A stretch of 64,000 nt of DNA from Neoceratodus forsteri (taxonomy: Eukaryota; Chordata; Ceratodontiformes; Ceratodontidae). Below, in pieces: positions 30,331-43,149 of the stretch. Made by a program: the position numbers and the translations under genes. The first letter of the stretch is position 1. Each line of letters opens with the position of its first letter. The notes below the pieces were generated by a model that saw only the letters and a program-made list of their open reading frames with translations, was not told the DNA's origin and searched no databases. The stretch covers positions 172,302,501 to 172,366,500 of the forward strand of contig CM028131.1 of the NCBI GenBank assembly GCA_016271365.2, read 5' to 3'.

Positions 30331-31047
30331 GAAGTCTCTGATTTTGGTTAAAGCAGAAGCTAGCTAGAGAACAGGCTGACTAAGAGTAGGATTTCTATTG
30401 GGTTGAGACTTAGTTGCTATGAATAAATTGAATAGCTCCTGTTTCCGAGCTGACGCCGAATAGGAAATACCCAATGTTTTGCAATTCAGAAATCAGGCAT
30501 GGAACAGTCCAGTCTTTTATGGAAAATTTTGATTTGGAAGATCTTTAGCGAGGCGCTAGTGACTCTGAAGAAGTCTGAGAGGGTCCTGAAGGACCTTCTT
30601 CGTCATTTGGAGAGGATGCAGCAGATGGGGTGGATACCATGGCACTGTAATAGTATAGCCATTGCTGATAATTAATGGCTTGATGTTCGAGACTCAGACT
30701 CCCATCTCTGGTGGACAAATCGAACCCTGCCTACTGTCGTTGACCTCTCAAAGGTATGAAGTAAGGAGATGGAGACTGGCCAGGCTGTTGGTGAGAGTTG
30801 CTAGAAAAGGGGGAGCTGAAAGTGTGAAGAAGGGCAAAAGGTGCCTGAAAAGTAAAGGGAATAGGAGGCAGAGTAGTACAACGAATAGTAGTAGGGAGAA
30901 GTTAGAGCAGAAAATACAGCCAAATGTGTGCCTGTCTACAGGTCCGTAGCTACGTGGACTGTGTATGCCAATTTGTATGTAGCCTCCATTACGTGTTCTG
31001 CATGTTCAATACTTTGATCACAACCCTGCTTGTAACATTAAAGACAA

Positions 31048-33138
31048 TGGCTAGCAAGCCCCTTAAATTTGTATCCTGGAATATCAAAGGTGTCCACTCC
31101 CCTATAAAGAGGCAGGCAATATTGGACCACCTATGCTGGTTTGGGAACTGGGGTAGCATTCTTACAAAAGACCCATCTCCTGAAACAGGAAGTTGACAAA
31201 CTTAAAATATGATGGGTAGCACAGGTTTTTAGTAGTGCATACAAAATGAAGAACAGGGTGTGTGTGGCCATTCTGATTCAGAGAGTTGCAGACTTTAAAG
31301 CCACAGCCATGCATACAGACCCAGAGGGAAGACATATGATTGTAATGGGTAAGTTGTGCTGCAGTGACTCCACCCTGTATTGTGTACATTGCCCTAATCG
31401 GAGAGATTTCACCTTCTTCGTGGCCCTAATCCAAAAACTAGCAGAAGCAGGGGTAGGAAAGATTTTAATGGGGGGATATGAATACTGTATTATACAGATT
31501 ATTAGACAGGAGCAAACATCCACTGCCTTGCAAGAACAAAGAAAGAGGGGCCACAGACATTTGGAAACTGATCCATTCTGGGGGTTGAAATTACTCTTAC
31601 TTCTCACAGCCAAACGGCATGCTCTCCAGGATAGATGTCTGGTTTGTACTAGCAAGATGGGTGGAAGATATCTCAGAGGCAAAAATAGATTCAGCCATCA
31701 TCTTGGCCCATAATCTGATATCTTTCCCGTGGCTTTCCCCAACCACATACACATCAGCAAAGGATATTTTGAGATTTAATGCATCCTTTCTCAAACATCC
31801 CTCCTTCTGCACTCAATTTCCTAAGGACATTGCAGAGTTCCTCACCTTCAACAAGCCAATGAACGTCTCCGCAGCCATAAGGTGGGATAGGTGGGTTGCC
31901 CGGAAAGCCTTTACTAAGGTAAGTGCATAGCCCATGCCTCTCAACAAAAAAAGGGTTTTTATCCTACTTGGTCAGACTGGGTGGCTAGTCAGCCTCATTC
32001 CCAGGCACCGTCAGCTGTTCCTTACCTCCTTTCTTTGTTCAAGGCTGTGTTCCCTCATGGATTGCCCCTGTGGCAGGTCCAAGGATGGAAGGCCATCTTC
32101 CCTACTGGTGCCTTTCATCCAGAGTTTGCCCCCCTGTGCCCTGAAGTGGCAAGGTGTGCTGTGGTACCTCAGGTGAGGCTTCATGGAGCCTAGGTCCACC
32201 AGTTTTCCTCCATTTATTCACAAGGATCCTAGAGCTGTGGCAGTGTGGAGGAAACGTATGTGTGGAGGCATACATTTGCTATGGAACCACAGCTCCTTCC
32301 ACCCTCCTGATGTTCTGTCAACCTCCTGGACATCAGCTCTGCCACCAGACCTCCACCTGAAGGCAGCTAAGAGCTGGGAAGGAACACCATCCCAGTCCGG
32401 GAGAGGGGAGCTGCCAGAGAGCTGCTCAAATCTCTACCAACCATCCCCTTGCTGACCCCTGGTGATCCACTCTTATTCCCGAACCCGGGTTGCCAGCATG
32501 CTGCAACATAAGGTGCTGTACAGCATCTCAGCTTTTGGTGCCATCGGCCTGGCTTTTTGGCAGATAACTTATCTGAAGCCTGTTCCAAGGGTTCCAAATC
32601 CACTCAATGCACACAACACAAATCCCTCTGTTGCCCAAACCAGGCAAAGATCCTACAAGCTGTGGGAGCTACAGACCCATCTCTCTAATCACTACAGACT
32701 GTAAGATCTTTGCAAAGATGTTTGCCAAAATGGTAAAAGAGGTACTCTCACAACTAACAGACAACAATCAGTTTGGGTACATCCCTAGATGCAAAGGCTA
32801 TGGCAACACTAAATGTCTACTGAATTTGATCTGGCATGCTCCCCCCCACCCCTCCACAGTTACCAGTTATCACTGGATGCTGAAAAAATATTCAAGTGGG
32901 TGGAGTGGAGGGGTCCTTTTCCATACCCTGAAATGTTTTGGCCCAGCGATACTGAGCTGGATATCCACCGTATATGCAAACATGTCAGCATCAGTCTCAA
33001 CTAATGAATCCCATTCCCCTCCTTCCCTCTTGAGAAAGGCATTAGGGAAGGTTGCCCCAACTTCCTCATACTTTTCATTTAGACTCTGGAAGAGCTATTG
33101 TAGGCCATATGCCAGCATCTTCACATTTGTGGTGTACA
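31048..33138 (+). pseudogene. L1-like LINE ORF2 (endonuclease and RT N-terminal part)
   Basis: It begins MASKPLKFVSWNIKGVHSP (31048), the L1 endonuclease start with the N of WNIKG. Further endonuclease parts follow (RVCVAILIQR, about 31260). The RT fingers appear at 32600-32800: LLPKPGKDPTSCGSYRPISL and FGYIPRCKGYGNTKCLLNLI. The frame is broken many times. It stops at 33138 where a - strand CR1 begins. The RT active-site half is absent. Confidence 0.85.
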
Positions 33139-34131
33139 CATAGAAAGTGTCAGAAGGGACCATTTGGCCCATCCAGTCTACCCAGATATCCCCTGCCTAA
33201 TCTGACTCCAAAGACCCTAACTAGCCTCTGTCCACTTTCTCTCCTCCCATCCTGTTATCTAATACATCTCTATGTCTATCCTACGCATGCTTGATGCCCC
33301 CACTGTTTTTGCCACCACCATTTATGCTGGCAGTGTGTACCAGGCATCTACCACTCTTTCAGTGAAGAAATATTTCCTCACATCTCTATTAAACATCCCA
33401 ACTCCAGCTTCACAGTATGCCACCTGGTCCTGGTGCTTCTCATTTGAAAGAGACTTCCTCCCTGCACCCAGTTCACCCTTGTGAGGTACTTCCAGGTCTA
33501 TATTATGTCACTTCGCACTCTTCTCTCTTCCAGGGTTTACATGTTAAGATCCCTTAGTCTCTCCTCGTAGGGCTTCTTGTTCAACCCCCAGCACCATTTA
33601 GTTGTCCTACTATGGACTGCCTCCACCCTGCCTATGTTCTTTCTGAGGTAGAGCCTCCAAAACTGGACACTGTACTCCAGGTCAGGTCAAACTGGCAAGC
33701 GATACAGTGGCAACACCACCTCTCTCCTCCTGCTGGATATCCTCCTCACAATGCAGCCCAGTATTCCATTAACCCTACCTACTGCTTAGTCACACTGACC
33801 TGCCATGTTTAGATTATCAGATATAATAACAACAGGGTCCCTTTCCTGTTTAGTGACTGTCAGTATCTCTGACCCATCCTATACTCAGCGCCTGGGTTCT
33901 TATGCTCTAGGTGCAAGGTTTTGCACTTCTTGCCATTGAACCCCAACTGCATGCTTTAGACCACTCCTCGAGTTTCCCCAGATCCCTACTCATTCTCTCC
34001 ACCCCTACTGAGTGTCCACCCTATTGCGGATTTTGGTATCATCTACTAAAAGGCATACCCTTCCAGTTTCTGAGCAATGTCACTTATGAAGACATTGAAG
34101 AGGATAGGTCCCAATACTGAGCCCTGTGGCA
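33139..34131 (-). mobile_element. CR1 3' part (RT C-terminus and tail)
   Basis: The tail 'agaaagtgtcagaagggacc' (33139) marks the CR1 3' end on the - strand. The decayed RT C-terminal half runs up to a PQGSVLGP-like segment at about 34131. There the sequence jumps back to a more 3' part of another CR1 ('tgccttagatgcattatttt'), so two CR1 copies abut. Confidence 0.85.
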
Positions 34132-37100
34132 CCCCACCTGGTTTTATTTGCCTTAGATGCATTATTTTCCACTTCTTAGCATTGAACCCAAGTTGCCATA
34201 TTCATAGGTTCATAGGTAATAATATGAGCATAGGAGGTTATAAACCTTTATACAACTCGCCCGCTTTTTAGTGGTACAATTTACACCTTATTGTCACCCA
34301 CTGTATATATCTGTCAAGGGATGTTTTAAACTGTTCCACGGTAGTACTACTAACAACATTCTCTGACAAACAGTTCCAGCTCCTGATAACCCTCTGACTA
34401 AACCATTTCTGCCTCTTCGATGTTTTGCTGACCTCGCCTCTTAATGTGAAGTGGTGGTATTCATATTGTTTGGTTGTTTAATAAGACCAATGGTTTCCCA
34501 TGTATGTTGATTCTTTGATGTGCTATACACTAACCACAGGTCTCCTCTCAGTCTTGTATATTCTAGAGAATATAGACCTAGTAGGAGTAGTCTATCACCA
34601 TAATTAACATTTCTCATGTCTTTTATTTTCTTCATGGTCTTCCTTTGACCCTATTAACTTTTTACAACTTATGGTCTGAGGAGCACAAAATGGAGAGCGG
34701 TACTCTAAATAGGGTCCAAAGAGTGATGAGTACAGTGGTGTTACTACATCTGATTCCCTACTCTTTATATGTTTAAATATACTCCCCAAGATTTGATGAC
34801 ATTTCTTAACTATTGCCTTGGTTTGTACATCAAAGGATAAATTATTACTAACGGTTACCCCTGGATCACACTCACTCACTGTGTCCTATAAGGTTATGTT
34901 ATTTAAGCTGTATGTGAAATGAAAGTTTTTGTGTCCTAGGTGCACGACTTTGCATTTATCCTCATTAAATTTTAACTTATTGTTATTTGACCAGTTTTCC
35001 AATTTAGTTAATTCTTGTAATGATAATTCTAGACCACTCCACATGTTTCGTCAGTTCTCTGCTTATTCTCTCCAAAACCATCTGATTGTCCACCTTATTG
35101 CAGATTTTGGCATCATCTGCAAAAAGGCATACCTTCCCTTCCAGTTTCTCAGCAATGTCACTTATGAGGACATTGAAGAAGACTGGCTACATTACTGAGC
35201 CCTGTGCACCCTGCTAGTTACTTTCCCATCATTAGAGTGAATGCTATTTACCACTACCCTCTGTGTCCTGTCAGTTAGCCAGTTTCTAACCAATTTCACC
35301 ACTTTGAATCCCACCCCCAGGCCACTCAGTTTCTATATCAGCCTTCTGAGTGGCACAATGTTGAAGGCATTACTGAAGGCCAGATAGGTCACATCCACTG
35401 CCTTCCCCTGATCTATTTCCCCAGTCAGCTAGTCTACAAAATGCATTAGATGCATTTGTCATGCCTTCCCCCTCCCTGTGAATCCATGCTGCCTGTGGGT
35501 TTGCAGCCAACTGGATTTAAGATACCCAACCAGTCTTTCCTTTAGCAGGGTTTCCAATAATTTCCCCACCACTGAAGTAAGACTGACTGATCTATAATTG
35601 CTAGCTTCCTCCCTGCTGTAGCTCTTATGTAGTGGGGTCACATCAGCTCCTCTCCAGTCCTCCAGAACCACAACTGTTTCTAGTAAGTTGTTGAGCAAGG
35701 CTGTCAGTGCAGCAGCTAGCACCTCCCTAAGTTCCTTTGGAACCCTTGGATGTATCTCGTCCAGTCCTATAGCTTTGTCCACCTTCAGAGCTGCAACTCC
35801 CTTCCGGGGTCTTTCTTCTGAAAATGGACTTGTGTTCACCCCCTATTTCTGTTACTCCTTCACGATCCCCCCCTCTACTAAGAAGATTGAACAGAAGCAC
35901 CTGTTCAGAATTTCTTTCTTTTACTTGGTCCTCTGCTGCACTGTCTCCACTCTCTGCCCTTCTAATCCTCACTATCCCTCCTCTGGCTGTCTTCTCTTCT
36001 CACTTATTTATCTGAAGAAAGTTTTATCTACCTTAGTAACAGCTTTGATGATCCTTTCCTTTGTCTGCACCTTTGCTTCCTTCATCGCCTTGCCTACTTT
36101 CCTCTGCTTTACTAGGTATCACACCTTGCCCTCCTCCCTCTGTGCTTCATTATACCTCCTGAATGCAACCCTTTTTTCCTTCATCATCTTTGCCACTTCC
36201 TTGGTGAACCATAACAGTCTCTTTTCCTTCTGCTTTCTTCCTTCATGCAGAGGTTAGTTGCTTTAGTTATACCCTTCTTTATTTTCACCCACTGTGCTTC
36301 CACCCCTCCCTGGCAATCCCCCCCTTTGAGGTCAGTTTCTGAGGCAGTCCCCAGTTCTTTAAAATTTGCCCACCTGAAGTCCAGGACTCTCATCCTCATG
36401 TAATTAGCCTCAGTTCTTGTCTTAATGTTAAACCACACTGTACGATGAACAGTGGTACCCACAGGACTGCCTAGAGCAACGTCTGCAATGCTGTCTGTGT
36501 TTGTAAGCACCAAGTTCAGTACTGCTCCATTCCTAGTTGGTTCTTTGCCTAACTGTCTTAGAAAAGCCACTTGTAGGGAGCCAAGGATGGCCCTGCTCCT
36601 TACAGAAGCTGCAGTTGGAAGGCTCCATGCCACACATGATGACTGATGTCACCAACTAGCAGCACCTCACCCTTACTCGCCATTCTGATGTTGACTTCCA
36701 TAAGTGTCGTATCCAACCCCTCTCCCTGTACTAGAGGCCTGTACATTACTCCAGTATGGATAGTGGCCCATAGCCTGTCTCCTGGGTGATCCACAGCACC
36801 TGCAGCTCTTCCTTTTCCTCCTAGTGCCCCTGTACCTCCATGGCCTTGATATCCTCTCTCACATATAAAGCAACCCCTCCTCCCCTCATCCCTGCCCTGT
36901 CTCTCCTGGATTTAGAGTAGCCCAGTACGGCCATGTCCCAGTCATAGTGCTCAGTGTACCATGACTCCATCATGACTACTAAATCTAGGTCAGCCTCCAC
37001 CATAATGGCTTCTAGGTCTGGAATTTTGTTTTCAAGACTCCTTGCATTGGTGCACATGGCTCTTCACACATTTCTTCCTCCCTGCCTGCTGTCCTGCTTC

Positions 37101-37400
37101 TCCCTCCCATTCCTGACTGTCTTTTTCCCTGAAGCTCCTCATGACTTTCTTTGCACCTTTTTTATTTCCTAGTTTCTTGTCTCCTTCAACCCTCTACCCT
37201 TGTTTACCTGAGTTTAACCCCATTTTCTTCTGCCTTGTCCATATCCCTGCCTTTCTGTGCCCCTGCCCTAAAGGAGTTTTTTCCTCCAGGCTCTCCCTCC
37301 CTGTTGCACCATTATCTGGGGTAACTGTTTCTTTCCTTTGTTTTATTGTCAGTGTTCAGTTGCTTACACTAACCTGTCAATTACAAGAGCACAAAACTGG
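34132..37400 (-). mobile_element. CR1 LINE, decayed, with a nested LINE
   Basis: After a nested element (34201-35028) the RT resumes. The RT fingers (35459-35839) show KVDKAIGLDEIHPRV and GADVTPLHKSYS. Endonuclease parts follow at 36184-36633 (VLNLVLTNTDSIADV, HRTVWFNIK) and 36821-37057 (CTNARSLENKIPDL, MRGGGVALYVRE, where the Glu of the usual ETW reads MESWY). The 5' end fades near 37400. Confidence 0.88.
34201..35028 (-). mobile_element. Second LINE (CR1-related, other family) nested in the CR1
   Basis: It interrupts the CR1 after 'aagttgccata'; the CR1 resumes with 'gaccactccacatgtttc'. Its own frame (34604-34879, -) has DPGVTVSNNLSFDVQTKAI, HQILGSIFKHI and VTPLYSSLFGPYLEY, the RT C-terminal end of a CR1/Rex-like clade, with A/T-rich codons unlike its host. 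The 3' end is 'ttcataggttcataggt' at 34203. Confidence 0.75.
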
Positions 37401-37440
37401 TGCTCCAATAAAACGAACCATGCCTGCCAAAATGTGATAG

Positions 37441-37742
37441 TAAAAACAAGAAAAAAGCAGCACCAGAACTCCAACTTCAATGGCAGTCACCTTTTTATTA
37501 AATATAAAGTGGTCTGTGCATCCATGCAGACAAAAGGTGCAAGAAATACCTCAATGCAAACAAACATGCTGGCAAGTAAGACTCTGCTGGTTTCGCTGGA
37601 GGACCAGTATCATCAGGAACTTTGCCTTGAGGTATTCCTTACCATTTTTCTTTGCATGGACACACAGAGCACTTTATATTTAATGCAGAAGTCACTGTCA
37701 TTGAAGTTGGAGGTTTGGTGCTGCTTTTGTCTTGTTTTTAAA
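37441..37742. mobile_element. Foldback element with hammerhead-like centre
   Basis: The left arm (37441-37563) and right arm (37617-37742) are inverted copies. Shared words, reading the right arm as reverse complement, are 'aagcagcacca', 'ctccaacttcaatg', 'ttaaatataaagtg', 'ctctgtg/gtctgtg' and 'aatacctca'. The central ~53 bp carry a hammerhead-ribozyme-like core on the - strand. There is no coding frame. Confidence 0.75.
37591..37616 (-). ncRNA. Hammerhead ribozyme-like core, motif 1
   Basis: On the - strand: CTGATGA (37610-37616), a 4-bp stem CTGG/CCAG around TCCT, then GAAA (37591-37594) followed by C...GTC, which would allow a very short stem III. This matches the minimal hammerhead layout known from Penelope-like elements. 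Self-cleavage is not shown. Confidence 0.5.
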
Positions 37743-38649
37743 ATCTTTCAATTACCCCTGTTTTGTGCATCTTGTTAATACCTGTCATGTTAAAAAAATT
37801 AAAAATAAACTTTTTGGGTGGTTTTACTGTAGCTACTATTAGCTCAGTAAACTCAGCTTAGCTCAATAAATTGTTTTGTTTGGATCCCACTGTTAATCCC
37901 TAGGGAGAGGCATTGTCTGCTGCTGTCACATCTGTGGCATCCATGTGGTGGGGTCTAGGAGAGGTGGCAATAAGATGAGTCATCCAAGAGGTAGAAAGAT
38001 CTTTGGCTCAGGAATTGTGGTTGAGGTTATTGCTGTCCCTATGAATCCCTGTGGTGATGGTGCTGAGCCTGATCTTGATGACAGTTTCCAATTCCCACAT
38101 GAGAGCAGGGAGCCTGACCATGAGTCAGAGCCTGAGGAGGGAGATGTGACTGCTGCACAGTCAGAAATGACTGAACTGAAAAATGTGTCTCCGACTCTGG
38201 ATGATGAGAAGGATAGAGAGCATAGAGAAAGTAAAGATGCTGAGGACAGAACTCAGGAGGAGGGGACATCAGCAGTGGTGGGGATGATGATTTGGATCCC
38301 CTACGCCAACCAGAACAGAAAAAGAGGAGGGGTGATGCTGCTGGACAAGTGGGGCCTTGCACACCAGTATTTCGTACAATTATCAAAGTCCTCCGAATAT
38401 TACAACAGCTATTCCTCTTATCAGTATGGAGCCTGTTACACTATGTGAGTCACCCAGTGTCGAAGTGCATAAAGCATCCCAAAAACACCAATGTCCACTC
38501 CTTCCCTATCTCACTCCCACCACCATGTAAGACCAAGAGGTACAAAATCCCTAGTTTGGAACTTTATATACTGGACCCAGCTGATGAAACAGTTACTGTC
38601 TGTTAGCTTTATCAGTTGTAAGTTAGTCTGGGAATAAAGGGCAGCCACT

Positions 38650-38831
38650 AAGGCACTCTGGAATTCAAGCATGCATGGGACAGTCATAAGGCAATTCTAG
38701 GGGGTTGGGGTAGGAAGAAGTAGGCTGCTGGTTAACTAGGATCTGCAGCTTATCCATTAGGTAGGGAAATGGGCAGACTGGGTGGGCCAAGCGGTCCTTA
38801 TCTGCCGTCAAATTCTATGTTTCTATGTTTC
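38650..38831 (+). mobile_element. CR1 3' tail fragment
   Basis: It has 'gggcagactgggtgggccaa', 'ccttatctgccgtcaaattc' and 'tatgtttctatgttt', the CR1 end. It is the same subfamily as the 9447-13380 copy but in the opposite orientation. Confidence 0.88.
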
Positions 38832-39239
38832 TTGGCCAACACACACAACTAAAGTCCAGGCACCAATTATGCTGGACTCAGCACCAAAGGAAGTCAGTGC
38901 AGAGGGTTCCTCTTTCTTATTATAAGCATTTGCAAAGGCATCCAGAAGTGGCGGGGAAATAGTTCCGATGGAGGAAGGGTTGAGTGAGGAGGAGTCTGTG
39001 AGACTGCTTAGTAGTGGTCATAGCAGCAGTAGTTAGTTAAGTAGTAGTACCTCCCAGAGGCATTACACCACAGCAACCCCCATGCAGAAAACACCCCAAA
39101 TCACTGCCTTCATTCAAGCAGCACTCAGGAATCCCCAGGAGTCAAATACTACCCCACCAGCTTTTTCCACCATGTCAAGTCCAGCTGTTTGGTAGTCCAG
39201 CACCAACCAAGGTCCAGCCTACGGTATGCTGCATAGCAT

Positions 39240-39680
39240 GTTTTTTTTAACTTTCTGTTTATTACTTTCAAATATGTAAATAATAACATGTCTCATCATG
39301 CCAAATACTAACTCAGTCATGCTACTGCATGTGAACTGAATACAGCAACAACTGAAATGATGGCACCTGATCTATATAACATGCTTGTGAAACACATGCA
39401 CTGTTAAACCTAAAGTTCTGTCTCACAGATGTAATATTTATTATGTGTAGGGAACCTATAACTACCTTGTGCTTGTAGAATGTTAAACTTTATAACATTA
39501 GTTTAAGTGTAATTGTTGGTCTGTAACTGATAACAATGTTTATATGGATCATTTTATGTATGCTGCTTGTTATATTTTGTATTGTTATATATTACAGGAC
39601 CACCTTGAAAATAGGACTTATGGTCCTAATAGTGTGTAGTTAACATCTTCCCTTCTAAAAATAAAGCTTTTTATTACTAC
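39240..39680. other. A/T-rich non-coding insertion, possible LINE tail
   Basis: No frame is present. The end ('aggaccaccttgaaaatagg' followed by 'aaaataaagctttttatt') resembles an L2/Rex-type 3' end with polyadenylation signal. This is tentative. Confidence 0.3.
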
Positions 39681-40683
39681 TACTTTTGTGGAGAACATGG
39701 GTTTTAGAATGTTAATGGCCTGTGTCTGTCCCAAATGGCAGATTCCCTCAAGAACTTATTTCTTTACATGTGCCATTCCTGACCTTTATGGGATTGTGTT
39801 GCACACAGTAATCCATGACCTGCTGCATTCAGCATCACCATACATGCAGAACATCTCAGTATGGTTATGTGGCCCAGTGTCAAGCAGCTGGTAGCCACTA
39901 TGTGTGCAATACAGCACACTGGGCACAGGTACCTAGGTTAGTATTTGACTCTGGCCAGGTGAAACATTGTACTAAACCCGACTGCGGTGATAGCAACACT
40001 CCAGAAGTTCACCAGCATGCCACACTACCAATGAGGCATGCAACTGGATCACACACAGGCCAGAAAATGCTAGAACTGTTCCTGACTGAAATTGATGACT
40101 GGCTGCACCCCTATTCACTGACAGCAGGTTTCATTGTGAGTGATAATGGCTCGAATGTAGGGAAATGCATCAGTGATGGGGGTCTGTCAGAGTGCCATGC
40201 CTGGCAGACTGTCTTAATCTCACTGTGAAGTAGTTTCTAGTGCATCCTGATAGCAAGCCCATGTTGACTGTGGCCCATCACATTTGGGCCCACTTTGCCC
40301 ATTCTGGAGAGGCCAGTGACCATCTTAGACACCTGCAGATCTGGAACAAACTGCCTCAGCACTGTATGAATCTGGAAGTCATCACCAGATAGAATGCACC
40401 ACTGTACATGATCAAGCATTTGTACGAGCAATACAAAGCCATATCCGAATATCTGCTGTTGCATATGAGCCATGACAGTGCCAGACTATCCATGTCTCTG
40501 ACAGACAGGTGGTGACCAATGGATGCTCTGATCATGATTTTAAGGCTATTTGTGCATGAAACTCAGGCAGTGAGTGAGGACACTGTCTGTACCAGTCAGG
40601 CCATCTCACTTCTATGTGTGCTGGGGCAGATGTTGTTGAATGCACAGCAGGTGCTTGAGGCAGGTGGTGATATGGTAACCTGT

Positions 40684-41285
40684 GCCTTAATTAATTAATT
40701 TATTTAGCTTTTGTTGACCAGGTAAACACACTAGACAAACATATGCCGATTTTCAGGTATGACCTGGGAGATTACAAGAAATACGCAGACAAAAGAACAA
40801 GGTTTACACAGGATTAAGCACAATTTCAAGGGACATACAGACAATGCAGGGTACAACAATGGAGCATGCTTAGACAGCATAAAGTAAACAGTATTGCAGA
40901 TTGTTGCAACATAGTAAAGTGGCAGACAAATTCAAAGTATTATGCTCAAGCATAGACTCAAGCTTTCTTGGCCGGTGACAATACTGGAACAGTAAAGTGC
41001 TATCATAGACACAATGGAGCATACACTGCTTAGGTGGAGTTAAAGTCTGTGGTGAGCCTTAGATGATTCCAAAGGGTGTTTTTAATGCTATTGCGAGAGA
41101 TGGCACTGCAAACATGTGCAGGAAGGGAATTCCAGGTCCGAGGTGTGCATACTGCAAAGGCCCGGTCACCCATGAGTGTTCTGGTTTTTGGGACAAGGAG
41201 AGATGAGTTATTTGACCTGAGAGGGGTGGCAGTTCAACACATGCTCCATGTCTTGACTGCAATACCCATATTTCCAGCATTCTGT
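40684..41285 (-). mobile_element. SINE-like repeat with L2-type tail
   Basis: On the - strand it ends in 'cctggtcaacaaaagctaaataaattaatt', the same tail type as at 45104 and as the L2-like 3' end at 60275. It interrupts the hAT transposase remnants, which resume at about 41286. Internal promoter boxes were not verified. Confidence 0.6.
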
Positions 41286-42179
41286 GGTCTACAGATTTTG
41301 GGATTGCCACCATGCTGGATCCAAATTATAAATGTAGCCTGTCATCAATACTTTTAGGAGGATGTGACCAGGTTCATAATTTAACCGATCTTCTAATAAA
41401 ACAGGTCTGTGGGTCACAGATGTTAATGTCACAATTATCCAAGATGCAACATGAAACTGAATGGAGACCAGGTGTTGCTACCACCTTGCATGGTAAACAG
41501 ACTGAAAAAAACATGCAAGGTAAAAGGAAAAAAAACAACAAATCCACTTTGGGATGTTTTGTACCAGGTGGGTATTGAAGAAGTAGAGGAAAAGGAAAAG
41601 GAAAAGGCTGATGAGGCAGCAGGATTGCAGGCAGTGCAGCACATGGTGCATGCATATTTGGTGGACACCAGGCACCTTGCTATCACAGAAGAGCACTTGC
41701 TGTACTGGAGTAGCAAGGTTACTGACTGGCCAGCACTGATCTCAGTAGCAATCAAATACTTGAGCTGTCCTCCATCGAATGATAGTGTGGAGCAGGTATC
41801 CAGTTTGGCAGGGTCCATTGTGCAGGACAGTCATCCAAATCTGTTCCCTAGAAATATTGGCATCCTAACATTTAATAAAGTGAATGTGGGGCACATTCCA
41901 TGCGACACAATCATGTTGATATTCCTACCACATGAAGGAGACGGTGGTGGTGAAGATGAATCTGAAAGGCAGGAGGTTATCGGCATTGGCAAATTGCCTT
42001 CTACTAAGGCAGATGAAGTACAGATGGAGAAAGAATTCCCATGTGGGGACAGCTCATCTAGAAGACCGTGCAAGCTACTTCCTTGATGAAGATGAAGAAT
42101 AAAAATAAATAATATCCATCCGTCTTTTCATCCACAACAGTTGAATCCTTTTTTGATTCTGTTTTTATTTTGGAAGTTT

Positions 42180-42760
42180 ATTCTTCCCCAAGCCCCAGTA
42201 TCCATCCTATTACATTCCTCTGTCCTCTCCAATCACTGAATATTGCATCATTATATACCAAGTTTGCCAACAATAGCATGGACAACCAGCACCTCCACCT
42301 CATGCAGCCTAACAGAGAATCCTGGGCTCTCAAGACAGTGTAAATGCCATTGCCAACCATGCAGACCATGCATCTTCCAGCAATCAAGTCACCACCTCCT
42401 CCTCCACTGGCCTGCTTATGTCTTCCACATCCACAGACAACATGGGTAACCAGAGCCTCCACTGCATGCCTCAAAACTAGAAACCAGGACTCTTAAGCTG
42501 ACATAAATGCCATTGCCAACCATGCAGACCATGCTTCCTCCAGCAATCAAGACACTACCTCCTCTGGCCTGCTTTGGTCATCCATGTCCACAAAACTATA
42601 GATCATCAAGGCCTTCCCCACATGCATTAAGACTGAGAAACCCAGCTTCTTAAGCCAGCAAAAATGCTGTTGTCAGGCAGAGCTCCAGTGATACAGCCCT
42701 CAAGCCAAGCCTCCATCCATCCAGCCCATCAAGGCAGTAAGACTTAAAGTCCAGAAAAGC
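42180..42760. repeat. Imperfect tandem repeat, period ~163 bp
   Basis: 'taaatgccattgccaaccat' recurs at 42341 and 42504, followed in both cases by 'gcagaccatgc' and 'ccagcaatcaag'. A more diverged third unit starts near 42657. There is no gene. Confidence 0.75.
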
Positions 42761-43149
42761 TTACCTTTGTTGGCTATGATGGTAAATTATTTTCACTGTT
42801 GTTCGCACTGTCCTTATCATTGGTAGTAGTGTCTCGGTCTTTGCACAGAAGAAGATTCTGCCTTGCTTGCAAAACATAAAAATGTGTTTCTTTCTTTAGT
42901 TCTTTACTTTTGTCTCCCTCTCGCTGTGGGCTGGACCATTCACAGGGACAACTGGCAAGCCAGTAGTAAAGCCAGACTTAAGTTGCAAGTTACAGACTTA
43001 AGTTGTCTTTTCCACCACCTCTCCTATTTGTGGCACCATCATGCCAGTACACGTCAGGCACTCATTAATTTGACAGTAAGTATCATGACATGATTTGCTT
43101 CATTTTTTAATTCTTTTATTTTAGGCTTTCCTTTCATACGTACACAGTT
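42761..43149. other. No gene seen
   Basis: Unremarkable T-rich sequence leads into the next minisatellite; the short frames are not coding-like. Confidence 0.3.

Larger units (their letters stand above)
26230..30900 (-). mobile_element. Ngaro/DIRS-type tyrosine-recombinase retroelement
   Basis: Read on the - strand, the order is gag-like region (30330-29289), reverse transcriptase (28700-28227), RNase H (about 28200-27880), tyrosine recombinase (27379-26978), then closely spaced direct repeats at the 3' end. This order is typical of Ngaro/DIRS elements, which integrate with a tyrosine recombinase rather than a DDE integrase. All frames are damaged. The 5' limit is approximate. It appears inserted between ORF1 and ORF2 of an L1-like LINE. 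Confidence 0.82.
37945..42091 (+). mobile_element. Decayed hAT-type DNA transposon with insertions
   Basis: Transposase remnants on the + strand: TAGFIVSDNGSNVGKCIS (about 40130, the catalytic-region 'DNGSN' block) followed by ECHAWQTVL (the C-x-x-H block), LYEQYKAISEYLL (about 40420), ATMLDPNYKCSL (about 41310) and the C-terminal dimerization block WPALISVAIKYLSCP...SVEQVSSLAGSIVQ (about 41730-41830). The N-terminal frame at 37945-38448 is acidic and of unclear origin. Insertions: a CR1 tail (38650-38831), a possible LINE tail (39240-39680) and a SINE-like repeat (40684-41285). The terminal repeats were not located. Confidence 0.72.

Noticed and set aside
37945..38448. 167-codon acidic frame that could be a host gene exon
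   Set aside because: No splice signals or domain, and it lies inside a transposon-rich stretch leading into hAT remnants; kept only as possible hAT N-terminal sequence.
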